Positions 34,023 to 44,723 of a DNA stretch of 64,000 bases are shown here, piece after piece. The notes under the pieces are model-generated. The model was not told the DNA's origin. It did no database searches and saw nothing but the letters and a program-made list of their open reading frames with translations. The position numbers were made by a program, and so were the translations under genes. The stretch is from the NCBI RefSeq assembly GCF_023856365.1, contig NW_026042472.1, positions 186,001 through 250,000 of the forward strand. The letters are read 5' to 3'. Every line of letters starts with the position of its first letter. Within the stretch, counting starts at the first letter, position 1. This DNA comes from Brienomyrus brachyistius. Taxonomy: Eukaryota > Chordata > Actinopteri > Osteoglossiformes > Mormyridae.

Positions 34023-35094
34023 CGGACCACTAGAGGTGCAATTTCAATGGAGTGGCACTGCTATGGCTTGCCACTAGAAGCGCAATTTCAAAATTGAGTG
34101 GTAGTTCTATGCCTGACCACTAGAAGCGCAATTTCGAAATGGAGTGGTAGTTCTATGCCTGACCACCGGGGGCGCAATATCGAAATGGAGTTGTAGTTCT
34201 ATGCCTGACCAATGGAGGCGCGATTTTGAAATGGAGTGGTAGTTCTATGCCTGACCACTGGAGGCGCAATTTCGAACTGGAGTGGTAGTTCTATGCCTGA
34301 CCACCGGGGGCGCAATATCGAAATGGAGTGGTACTTCTATGCCTGACCACCGGGGGCGCAATATCGAAATGGAGTGGTAGTTCTATGCCTGACCACCGGG
34401 AGCGCAATTTCGAAATGGAGTGGTAGTTCTATGCCTGACCACTAGAGGCACGATTACGAAATGGAATAGTAGTTCTATGCCTGACCACTAGAGGCGCGAT
34501 TTCGAAATGGAGTAGTAGTTCTATGGCTTGTCACTAGAAGCGCAATTTCAAAATTGAGTGGTAGTTCTATGCCTGACCACTAGAAGCGCAATTTCGAAAT
34601 GGAGTGGTAGTTCTATGCCTGACCACCGGGGGCGCAATATCGAAATGGAGTGGTAGTTCTATGCCTGACCACTAGAGGCGCGATTTCGAAATGGAGTAGT
34701 ACTTCTATGGCTTGCCACTAGAAGCGCAATTTCAAAATTGAGTGGTAGTTCTATGCCTGACCACTAGAAGCCCAATTTCGAAATGGAGTGGTAGTTCTAT
34801 GCCTGACCACTAGAGGCGCGATTTCGAAATGGAGTGGTAGTTATATGCCTGACCACTAGAGGCGCAATTTCGAACTGGAGTGGTAGTTCTATGCCTGACC
34901 ACCGGGGGCGCAATATCGAAATGGAGTGGTAGTTCTATGCCTGACCACCGGGGGCGCAAAATCAAAATGGAGTGGTAGTTCTATGCCTGGCCACTAGAGG
35001 CGCAATATCGAAATTGAGTGGTAGTTCTATGCCTGGCCACTAGAGGCGCAATTTCGAAATGGAGTGGTAGTTCTATGCCTGACCACTAGAGGTA
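34023..35094. repeat. 46 bp minisatellite, about 23 units
   Basis: The unit contains GACCACTAGAGGCGCAATTT, then CGAAATGGAG and TGGTAGTTCTATGCCT. Main variants are CCACTAGAGGCGC, CCACTAGAAGCGC and CCACCGGGGGCGC. The variant CTATGGCTTG occurs at 34061, 34521 and 34705, spaced 460 and 184 bp (ten and four units), so multi-unit blocks were duplicated. Confidence 0.95.
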
Positions 35095-37073
35095 ACCAAA
35101 GATATAGCTAGGCGGTTGCCGACGCTAGATGAGTGACACACACATTTAATGCATGCGCATGCTGCTTGTGGCCTTCTTCTGTGCCTTGCACAGTATAAAA
35201 CCCCTTAAAACAATTACTGAAGCGAGACGGCGCACGCGTTACGGCGACAGATTTAAATTGTGAGTGCACTATATCTCGTCGCAAATGGTGCTTAACCACG
35301 GTGGGTCTCAAGCACAGGAGACTCCCAATTTCTAAATGACACACACTTGGCTCACAGCGCAAAGTTGTGTTAAACTTGCTTTGTCTAAAGCAGGCACACA
35401 CATACGAGTATGATCCTGATAGGTAACTAAGCTATCGGTCTTATGTCCAAGCGCAACATAATTTAGGTTAGAACCTCATAACAAGTATTCCCGTTCGCTA
35501 ATAGAGAGATCTCTCCCAGGATATATAGAAACGGAGACACTCGTCCGAATTGAACCTGGAAACAAAGCGCTACATCTGAGAATCTCGTCAGACATAGGGT
35601 TAAAGTTTACTGCAGTTTAATACGAAAGAACTACAATGAAATCACCGAAAATAAAACAAAATAATATAACTACTAATAATAGAAATAAAAATAACTATAA
35701 TAAGCCCATATGATCCCGCTTAAATGCCTTCAGATTGCCATGAGTGCGACTTTTGCAACCAGTTGACAGTAGCGCTTCTTCACTGCACGTTCGGTCATAA
35801 AAAGTTTAAATTGTGTGCTCAGAATAAGTTTAAACCTTGTGCCTTGTGATTATTAACCAATTTTTATGCTGAATGGTCGGCTCAAACTCAATTGCGAAAC
35901 ACCGTGAGTCTGTTAATGTGTGACTTAAATGGAACTCATTAATAACCAGTATCACGTAATAACCTGGGTTAGAATAGAAGGCTTGTCCAACGAGCTGCGT
36001 CACCAGGTAATGTAAACGATCGGTAGCGAAGCTCCCCTCACGGCCAATGAGAGAGAGTCTCGCGATATTTCAGGCGAATTTGAGGTTTCAGAGCGTAGAT
36101 CGCACAGGCAGGGATTCTTGTGAGCACTCAATGAACGGAGGCTGAAGTTGTGTAAAAGACATGCATTTATTCCTATAACTAACATAAGACAGACATTACA
36201 CCTAACAAACAATAAACACGAAATAACGGAGTGGACACAAACAATGTAATCATGAAAATGCAATGACCAGATTTAAAATGAGTAACCTTAAAAGGGAAAA
36301 TACTGTTCTGCAAAGCAAGCAATTTGTGGAAATACTGTCCTAAAGTAATATAGCAGGTGAATAGGAGTTTAGGTTGTTATAAATGAAAGGAAGTTTGTTT
36401 ACTTGGTTGCAGAGTGGGGGGGGGGGGTCTTGGCAGTTGGTTGCGGAGGCTGATGAGCTGATGGGTGATGGCACTCAGGGAGGCGCGGTGTTTGCAGCGG
36501 TTGTTGGAGTGGAGCCCCTCTGATTCCCTCTCCTGGTGAAGCTTGGGCTTGGTTGCAGTTCTCTGTCCAGCTGGGTCTTCACTGATAGGCTTCAGGAGGG
36601 CTTCTTGTGGGCTTCTCTTCTCTTGGGCTGATGTTCTCTGCCTCTCTTCGTGCTGATGGTCTTTTGTTTTCTCCTCCCTTCTGTTTCTCCTCTCCTGGCT
36701 TTGTTCTGAGGTGCCAGGTTTTATAGTGTAAAGTTCGTGAATAGGAGTGACCAGGAATTCGACTCCTGGACCAATGGCTGACCATCCATTTGGCGGGCTT
36801 TCGGAAGGGGGTCTGTATCAGTCCTTTTGAGATTTATGACCAGAGTGATTTCCCTTGTATTGATGATTTTCGTTAGGCTGGTGTAACTTTTGATATATTC
36901 ACTTTCGTGGTAACCACTGACCAGATTTGGAAACTGGAGTGATTTTCCATCGGTTTGATACCAAACATGCCATAGCAGCCTAGCGGTTCACACCTCATAC
37001 CATCTGTAATGATTAATTAATGATTACTTATATTATGTCGTTATGTTATATTACTCACACCTTATTTTATGCC
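35095..37073. other. Intergenic, no gene recognised
   Basis: Apart from the 36175-36270 duplicate and a G run at 36416-36427, no exon, RNA gene or named repeat was found. ORFs on the minus strand lack recognisable domains. Confidence 0.4.
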
Positions 37074-38245
37074 TCACAATCTATATAATTGTAAATATAC
37101 TGTGTAGCTGCTGGCGCGTTCCAAACTAAATCTCATTGTACTTACAATGTCAATAAAAACATCCATCCATCCATCTAGGCAGGCCAGTGTCGCCTCCATC
37201 CTTCCTGAAGTCAGTGATTCCTTTGTCTTTGTGCTGTTTAGTGCCAAATTGTTTGCTGAACTCCAACCTATCAGTTTCTGGACCTCATCTCTGTAAGCTG
37301 ACTCATAAGAACCAAAGAGATTTACAAATGAGAGGAGGCCATTCGGCCCATCAAGCTCCTTTGAGGAGAACTTAGCTAATAGCTCAAAAATCTTATCTAG
37401 CTCTGATTTAAAAGAACCCAGGGTTTTAGCTTGTGTTACAATAACAGGAAGACTATTCCATACTCTAACTACACGCTGTGTACAGAAATGCTTCATCAAA
37501 TTCGTTTTAAAATGTTCTCCAGCTAATTTCCACTTATGGCCACGAGTTCTGGTATTTAAACTAACATTGAAATAGCCATTTGGCTGAACAGCATCCAGAC
37601 CTGTTAGAATCTTAAACACCTGGATTATGTCCCCCCTTAGTCTCCTTTGCTCGAGGCTAAACAGATTCAGCTCAGCTAACCTCTCCTCATTAGACATTCC
37701 TCTAAGACCAGGAATCATTCTCGTTGCCCTACGTTGCACCTTTTCCAAGGCAGCAATGTCCTTCTTAAGGTATGGTAACCAAACCCGCACACAATATTCT
37801 AGGTGGGGTCTTACCAAGGAATTATATTATCGTAGCATCACTTGCCTTGTCTTAAACTCCACACACCTAGAGATGCAATGTGCCTTCTCGCGTGGTGTTC
37901 CTGCAGAGGGAGTCTGTGAGTGCTGGAGATTGGGGGAGGGGGCAGTGTGGCTATGTCTGCTCTGTGTTCCTCCAGACGAGCAAAGAAGCTGTTTAGCTCC
38001 TTTGCTAAAAGGGCGTTGCTGTTAACAGTGACGGTGTTGTTGCCTTTGAAGTTTGTAATGTGTTGTATTCCCTGCCACACCCACTGTGGGTTGTTGTATG
38101 TGAAGTAGACCTCTATTTTCTGTTTCTCTGCCTGCCTGGCAACCTTGATGCCCCTATTCAGGTTAGCTCTGGCTGCACTCTGTGTTCTTGACTGCGCTGT
38201 CTTGTCCTGTAGTATTGTATTGTTGCTCTTGTGTTTATCTTGCAC
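37074..38245 (-). mobile_element. LINE (minus strand) with a second LINE nested in it
   Basis: The outer element reads RANLNRGIKVARQAEKQKIE and WQGIQHITNFKG on the minus strand (38245-37838), and resumes at about 37300-37220 with ESAYRDEVQKLIGWSSANNL. Between them (about 37300-37860) lies a CR1-like LINE, also minus strand: VRPHLEYCVRVWLPYLKKDI, GLRGMSNEERLAELNLFSLE and a 3' end near FELLAKFSSKELDGPNGL. This is the family at 24985-25971. The outer element is the class of the LINE at 21950-23830. Confidence 0.78.
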
Positions 38246-38569
38246 TTTCTCCCTCTGTTTGTGCTCCTTTCACTCTGTATAGTTCTATCTTGCCCGCACT
38301 TGTGTCATCTTGTGTTGTTTCTGTTTTTCTTCTTTGTCTTGCACCGTGGTCCAGGAGGAACAATGTTTCCTTTCACTGTGTACTGTGTATATTGCTGAAA
38401 TAACAATAAACCCACTTGACCACCTGCCTCAATTCATCCTGAAGAGTTTTCCAATGTTGTTCAAAGGTCTGTTTGTTTCGGGTGAAGGACACGCCCCTGG
38501 ACGTGCTGGATAAGGGGACCACAGATCAGTGTCCTCAGTCCTGCTTCTCCCTTCAAAGCTGAGAGGAAG

Positions 38570-40562
38570 ATGACCCGCCTGCTGGTTCTGGTTTTGGCTT
38601 ATGGAGCTCTGCTTATCTCCACAGAGGCCCAGCAAGATTACCACAGTCTCCCTGCACTCTACAAGACGGCCATTAAACTCGCAGTCGAAAATGCTCATCA
38701 AGGAACCCGTCAGCACATGAATTTCTATAACATCCAGGGCCGTCCGAAGGTAACTGCTGAGAAAGTGTTTACAAAAGTGTGAAACTTTCATCATCTGCAA
38801 GCTGAACTAATGAGAATCACATTGATTTTGATGTTTTAATTTCAATGCATATGATGCTTAATGTCTCTTCACAATGAAAGTGATGGTTGTATATCTCAGC
38901 CCTGGTCAATTTTACCTTCTCACAGTTTCTCTCTGAATCTGCTGCAGTCAAGTCTGTGACAGTTTGCCATTTTTTGGGTGATTATTGTTTGTTATATTGC
39001 CTTTAAAACAGTTGTAGGCAATTTTGTATATAACGTGTTTATGTGATTTAGATCAGCAGTGAATACATTGACATTGAGATTCTCTTGAGAGCAACAAAAT
39101 GTCCAAAGTCAACTGCAACAGACCATCGGGCTGACTGTATTTTCATGGACAAGAGGGTAAGTAAAGAGTCACTGTGACTGTGAGCATTGGACATATCAGT
39201 TAGCAAATTAATTTAGGTTCATGTTAACTTTTTTGATGCCCTGCGGAGGAAAGTTAGCCAACAATAAAGTAACAAATAGATAGGTGGCCTCAAACAGCCA
39301 GTTCCATCACCTTATTCTCAAATTTTAGTAGGTTTACAGGCTTAAAGGCTGGATTACCAGGCAGTTGAAATCAGCCTTAAATGGCAGTGTGGTGTTTTGT
39401 GGTGAAAGGGCAATTAAATCTGGTCAGAGCAGGGTAGATGCGCAGTGTGAATTACCCTTTAAATTTACCTCTTTAAATAGTGAACTACAGGACCACTTAG
39501 CTTGATCGGAGGACAGTATTTTAATACAGAGCAGTGTTCAGTTAAACGGGATTTGTTGTTCATACTTTTAGATGAACTTGCTTTGTATAATATAGCCTTA
39601 AGGTGACCCTGCTTTGGAAGCTCTTTCCTCTAAAATTGTTCTGTGTCATTAAACCCTGCAGTCCAGCAGCTCTGCCTTAAATCTTTAGATATATCTTTAC
39701 TACACCTTCTCTCACTGTATTTATTGCCCACCACTCTTTAAATACTGTTTTTGTGTGTCTGTGTGTTTTTGCAGCCATTCATTAACTGTAGAGTTTGCAG
39801 CAGACGGTCTGGTAATAATCTTACACATCCATCAATTGACTGTGTACCAAACAAGAAAGTGGATGAAGTAAGTGTAGAGAGTCTTAGCATTATGGAAATG
39901 TAACAGGTGTGTGAATTGTGTCTAAACATGTGGTTAAACTTTGATTGTGTTTGTACATGCAAAAATTTGATCAGAGTACTGTTTATTAATGACAAGGTTA
40001 CTTTTAATCTGAACAACAGTGGCAGCACCAGGGAAAAGCTTGGGGGGGGGGCTCTAGCTCCTCCTCCAATGACCATAGTACCCCCACAGCACCCCCAAAA
40101 TATTGGTTTCATTTTTTCTTTAACTATCTGTAAAATCTGTATATTGTGTAAGACATTTTTGCGGTTTTTATAGCATACTTGTAGTGTATTTTTTCTTCAA
40201 AGTACACATAGAGGCTCTGTGAGCTAGACGTTAGAATTTCATATTTTATCATATTTTATCCATGCTGTAGCTTATCGTGCTGTGTGCTTCTATACAGCAT
40301 CTACATAAGCTGAAAAGCTAAAGCACCCGCTCTAAATAATCTCACTCCCCTATAGCACCTGTAGCATTAAGTCACTGGCGCTGCCACTGCTGAATAAACG
40401 ACTCCAATCTGACTAAACCGCTTAACTTTTCCTCCCCATGTTACATTTCAGGACAAACGACGTAATATGTGTCCTTCTGATAAACCTCCTCTCAGATCTA
40501 AAACTGCCTTGGCTTCCAAGGACACTAAAGAAGCTGAAGGAGACTGTCTGGGCTGTTTCTGA
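38570..40562 (+). CDS. rarres2: Chemerin (RARRES2)-like secreted cystatin-fold protein
   Basis: Four exons, all in phase 0 with GT/AG borders: 38570-38749, 39052-39156, 39775-39867 and 40452-40562, giving 162 residues. It starts with a signal peptide, MTRLLVLVLAYGALLISTEA, then QQDYHSLPALYKTAIKLAVE, the first helix of a cathelicidin/cystatin fold. Cysteines lie in ATKCPK, ADCIF, INCRVC, IDCVP and NMCPS, and the protein ends GDCLGCF. The IEILLRATKC...C...CRVC spacing fits chemerin, a secreted chemoattractant and adipokine precursor cleaved at its C-terminus. A generic fish cystatin-like protein is the main alternative. The C-terminal end is Cys-containing, unlike the activating tail of mammalian chemerin, so the receptor function is uncertain. 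The frame is intact. An AATAAA lies at 41125-41130. LINE debris borders it upstream. Confidence 0.62.
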
Positions 40563-40639
40563 TGGCTGATGGTCCTGCAATGTGGACCAGAGGAGGAAAC
40601 TGGAAGGGAAAATGCTTTGCTTTATATCATGCCCACCCA

Positions 40640-40760
40640 AAGCCCCCAGTGAGTAAGCCATAGGCGCCGATAGCATGGAAAAACTCCCAAGAAGGAAGAA
40701 ACCTTGGGAGGGACCAAACTCAAAGGGGGAGCCCATCCTCCTGGGGCCGGCAAAGTGTAG
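40640..40760. repeat. Dispersed repeat in the 3' region of the chemerin-like gene
   Basis: TAGGCGCCGATAGCATGGAA, then AAACTCCCAAGAAGGAAGAA and AAAGGGGGAGCCCATCCTCC. This is a common interspersed fish motif, with a related copy near 31640-31700. Confidence 0.55.
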
Positions 40761-41269
40761 GTGCAGGATCACAAAAAACTTAACGAGAGAATTCGACTGT
40801 CCCTCACAAAAACTGTAAAGTTTTAGTGGCTAAATTGCTTTTTCTATGCCTTTTCAAACAGGAGGAGATTTGTTTGGCTATATGTAGAAATTTTCTATAC
40901 AATTTAGACAGCACAGAATCATTAACCTACTTTAATGAATTTATTTATACAACCACATATTTCACACATTTTGACATCAGTCATGCAGTGAAGATACAGT
41001 CTCTTTATTTCTTGACGCCAACCCTCCCCATTAATCCGGGCTTGGGACCGACACCTAGTTGAGCTGGCTTGCTCCCTTAAGTGGCTGGGTTAGGCTAAAC
41101 TATGTACATATTTATAAAGACTACAATAAATTTATAAAGACCTCCCTAAATATGTAGTCTAACAAAACGCAGTTTAAAGAAGGTAGCCTACCTGGTAAAC
41201 AAAGAAATTAAAAGGCCCACAGCATATAATCGGGCTATATTCCAAGCAGTTTTTAAGAACGTAACCTAC

Positions 41270-41818
41270 ATGGCGAAATTGAATTACTTTCTGGACCAAC
41301 AAACGCAACCAGGCATGAACATTATGCACCTTCCTAGTCTTGATGTAAGTCGTCCTACAGATGAGGACGTTAGGCAGCCTTTAGATCCGACCCATCATGC
41401 ACTGCAGTTTTTTGCAAATTCCTCAGACGGAAAACCATTAAATACCTCTTCTATTACCTTATATTACCTTATATTCATGTAATAAATATACAAATATCAA
41501 TTAGTTGGAAATCAGCCAGACAGACGTAATTACTACAAATGGTTTCCACTGTATTTGTGACTCTGAGTGCCGCAGGCTTGGATGCAGTGCCGCACCATTT
41601 TGTAAGGCATGCACTGGCCAATCATGTAGCACTTCTCTCAGAAATATTAATGAGACATCACCTACCACCCTGCAAAAAAGAAATTTGCCGCTTGTCCCCC
41701 TGCACATGAGCCAACTTGGCTGCGTCAACCAGCGGAGCTCCGGAGCCTCTGGAGAAACACGCGGCAAAAAAGGCTCGCATGCGGTCTTCCAAAGTTTGGG
41801 AATACTTCAGTCATGACA
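41270..41818 (+). mobile_element. Possible ZBED/hAT 5' fragment
   Basis: A plus-strand frame near 41748-41840 reads KKARMRSSKVWEYFSHDTFS, which resembles the start of a BED zinc finger, the DNA-binding domain of hAT transposases and ZBED proteins. It stops before the Cys/His pairs. Short ORFs to the left (41270-41482 and a Cys-rich one at 41505-41816) are not recognisable. The rest of 40763-42440 has nothing else. Confidence 0.3.
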
Positions 41819-42454
41819 CCTTTTCTGCGCCTCTACTGTAGCTGGCGTTAATGATGCTGTTTCAGCCATTTTATATTTTCTGTTTACTTATTCTGTCATG
41901 TAAGACTGAGACAAATTATCGTTTACGACAATTCTTACACACTGTAGCCTGACTTGCTGACTTAAGTAAGTTTAACTATAAGCTACCTTTGCTAGTGTTT
42001 GTGAATAACATGTTTCTCTAGTTATGAAATTATTCCATGTTTTAGCATCTGTTTCAACATTAAAGTCAAATTGGTATACTGAAATATATAAAAACTATTG
42101 AACTATTAACTTAAGTCTAACATAGAAAATCCTACTGAATCTCTTAAGATTTTCCTTTTTTGTTAATGCACTAATGTTTAAGAAGTGTCTTAATAAATTG
42201 AATTTCAGATTTGTGTGTGGGTGGGAGTGGGTGAATTGTATTAAATTCATACATTCATTCTTTTGGCTCAGACATTACTGACCTAAAACAAATTGAGGCA
42301 TTGGGTAAGTGCTTAAATTAGCTACTAAATGGCAAAAAATATTCTAAATATCACATTTTCCATTCTTCGGTATAATTTTAACGAATCACCTATGCTGCCA
42401 AACATTAACGCATAGATTGTCACAACACTCTATGTTTTAGTTCTTCTTTATGTG

Positions 42455-42751
42455 TATAGGACGGTGTGATGGTTCTGGTGGTGGGTGTGGCCGACGCTGC
42501 TCGCGATGTTTGGCTATGCTGCAGTCCCAGGGACCAAGTTGGAACACATTTCCACCTTCAAGCTTAGGTGGAAAAACGGCACCGAGACCCAGCAGCAGGA
42601 CAACTTCACTTGTCCAGACAACCAGCCCTGCTTCATCATTGAAGTAAGCCCTGTGAACAGGAGCGAGATGTACTTCTGCAGTGGATGTTATAGCGGAAAG
42701 AACATCCCCATCCTCACGTCTGCCGGAGTGCCCCCTCAAGTGGGTGTGTGA
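42455..42751 (+). pseudogene. Ig V-like domain fragment
   Basis: A plus-strand frame reads VPGTKLEHISTFKLRWKNGT, then NFTCPDNQPCFIIEVSPVNR and SEMYFCSGCYSGK before a TGA at 42749. The SPVNRSEMYFCSG stretch resembles the E-F-G strand region of a V-type Ig domain with its final Cys. The first Cys and the signal exon are not identified. It could be an exon of a degraded immune receptor. It is the only such piece here, so the assignment is weak. Confidence 0.3.
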
Positions 42752-42789
42752 CTTAACTCGATGGATGAATTGGACAGAATGTACTGTTA

Positions 42790-43440
42790 CTAGAGGTCGA
42801 CCGATATGGGTTTTTCAATAGCCGATGCCGATATTTAGGAGTCAGGGTCAGGCGATGGCCGATATATGCTGCTGATTTTTTTTGGCCGATAATTGGACGT
42901 TTTCCCCTCTATTTGCATGGTAAAATATCACACTAATAATAACAAACGATACACAAAATTTCTCAATTTAGCATTTATTGAATACTCAACTTGGAAACAA
43001 TAACACATTTATAAACAATAAAAATAGCAGCATCAGAATCTCTGTTAGTGCACAATATAGCAGCAAACTCCTCATGTTTGACGGAAGGAAATTTGTAAAC
43101 AATACAAAAAGGAATAAGCATGTTATCTTCAGTTGTAATCCCACTTCCAGTCCCTGAGTCTTACTCACCACACTCATACTTCACAGCAATCAGACAGCAG
43201 TTAATTAACCAGAAGAGAAAAATGCAAAAACACAACAGAACTTGTAAATAATAACAAACTAATAGACAATAAAAATAGCAGCATCAGAATCTCTATTAGT
43301 GCCAAATATAGCAGCAAACTCCTCATGTCTGACGGAAGGAAAATTTGTAAATACACAAAGGAATGAGCACATCTTCAGTTTTAATCCCATTTCCAGTCCC
43401 TGAGTCTTCCTCATCCCACAAGCAGGCAAGGCATGTCACC
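42790..43440. repeat. Dispersed repeat with an internal duplication
   Basis: Begins TACTAGAGGTCGACCGATAT, a familiar fish interspersed-repeat end. Inside, about 43015-43180 and 43265-43430 are tandem copies: both contain AATAAAAATAGCAGCATCAG and GCAGCAAACTCCTCATGT, 250 bp apart. Confidence 0.55.
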
Positions 43441-43476
43441 CCGGTTGTATGACACTTATTTTATATAATAAAATAA

Positions 43477-44712
43477 GTGCCCCCTGCGGCCCCAGAGCCC
43501 GAGCAGCCGTCTCCGCTGCCTGCAGCTACCGCGCCCACGTCCGAGGCGCTTTCCCTGCCTGCAGCTCCCGGGCAGGCGCCCCCTCTGCAGCCTGCAGCTC
43601 CAGTCCCTGGCCCCACTCCAGTCCCTTCTCCCCCTGTGACTCTGGTACCCTCACCCCGACGAGCCCGACCCCGGCCACGGGTCCTTATGTCTGTGTCCCA
43701 TAAGGGGAGAGGACACAGACGCACGGCTGGGGTCCCACCCGCCCAGCCCCCTGGCTCGCCCTCCCTCGCCGGCGCTAGGGCTTGGTCGGCGCCTGCGGGT
43801 CCTGGCCCTCCGGGTCGGCTGTCGTCTGCGGGTCCCCCTCCGCGGCCTCGTCGCCCTGCCTCGGTCCCTCCTCCGGCGTCTTATCGGTTGCCTGCGGGCC
43901 CCCCGACGGCGGCTCCTCATTCGCCTGCTGGTCCTCCCGCTCTGGCGTGTCGGAGGACGTCGCCGTCTGCTGCGGCTCCCCCTCTCTCCTTGCCCTCGCC
44001 AGGGTCCCTTCCAGCTCCTTCGTCCCCTTCCCTGGTCTCCCCTCCGACTCCCTCCTTCGTCCCTGCGTCTGTCCCTCACCCCATCTCCTCGGCCCCTCCG
44101 GCTCCGGCCTCCCGGCCGCCTGCAGCCCTTCCGGCTGCCTCCCGTCGCCCGCTGGGTCTCCCTCGGGCTCCTCTTGGTTCCCCCTCCTTCTCTCCCTGGC
44201 CTCCCGTCTTTGTCCCTCCTGCCTCTGCTCCCCCTCGCTTTGTTCCTCCTGTCTCTGTCCCTCCTCTCTTTGTCCCTCGTCCCTCTGGCTTCTGCTCCTC
44301 TTTCCCCGATGTTCCCTTCGTTCACTCCCGGTCCTTTTGTCCTGCCTGTTCCCTCCGTGTCCCCCTTTCTGATCTGTTTCTCTGCCTTTCCTGTCTTATG
44401 TCAAGTCTTGTCCTGGCTCCTTCCCCTGTGCCAGTTCTGTCTGTCCGTTCTGTTCCCTGTCCCTCATTAATGAGGTTTTATATAGATATACATATATGCC
44501 CGGCTTGTCCGCTCCTCGTGTGTGCCACGCCCCCTGATTACCCACGTGTGCTTCCCTGATCGTCTCCTGCTTTGCCCGATTACTTTGATTAGTCATGACC
44601 TATTTTAAGTCCTGGTCTTACCTGTTTGCCCTGTCCGTCATTGTAGTTTGTCAATGCCTGCGTTCCGTCCTGCTCTACCCGCTCCGTTTCCCCGATTAAA
44701 GACCCGTTTTCA
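43477..44712 (+). mobile_element. Long proline-rich retroelement copy
   Basis: A 360-codon open frame (43477-44559) rich in Pro, Ser and Ala starts PPAAPEPEQPSPLPAA and ends CATPPDYPRVLP-stop, exactly as in the copy at 23838-24366. The 3' part shares GTGTGCCACGCCCCCTGATT and TACCCACGTGTGCTTCCC with the other two copies, and ends near GATTAAAGACCCGTTTTCAC. The long frame is a by-product of C-rich composition: the opposite strand is also open. Its right end abuts the satellite array. Confidence 0.65.
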
Positions 44713-44723
44713 CAAACACAAAA

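Noticed and set aside
41505..41816. Cys-rich ORF as a new peptide gene
   Set aside because: No signal peptide, no conserved pattern, and it overlaps in another frame with a BED-finger-like fragment.
43651..44325. A 224-codon Arg/Gly-rich minus-strand ORF resembling an RS-domain protein
   Set aside because: Complement shadow of the C-rich proline-rich element; no domain.
43477..44559. A 360-codon proline-rich host gene
   Set aside because: It ends in the same CATPPDYPRVLP-stop and 3' sequence as the repeat copy at 23838-24366, and the opposite strand is also open, so the frame reflects composition of a repeat.
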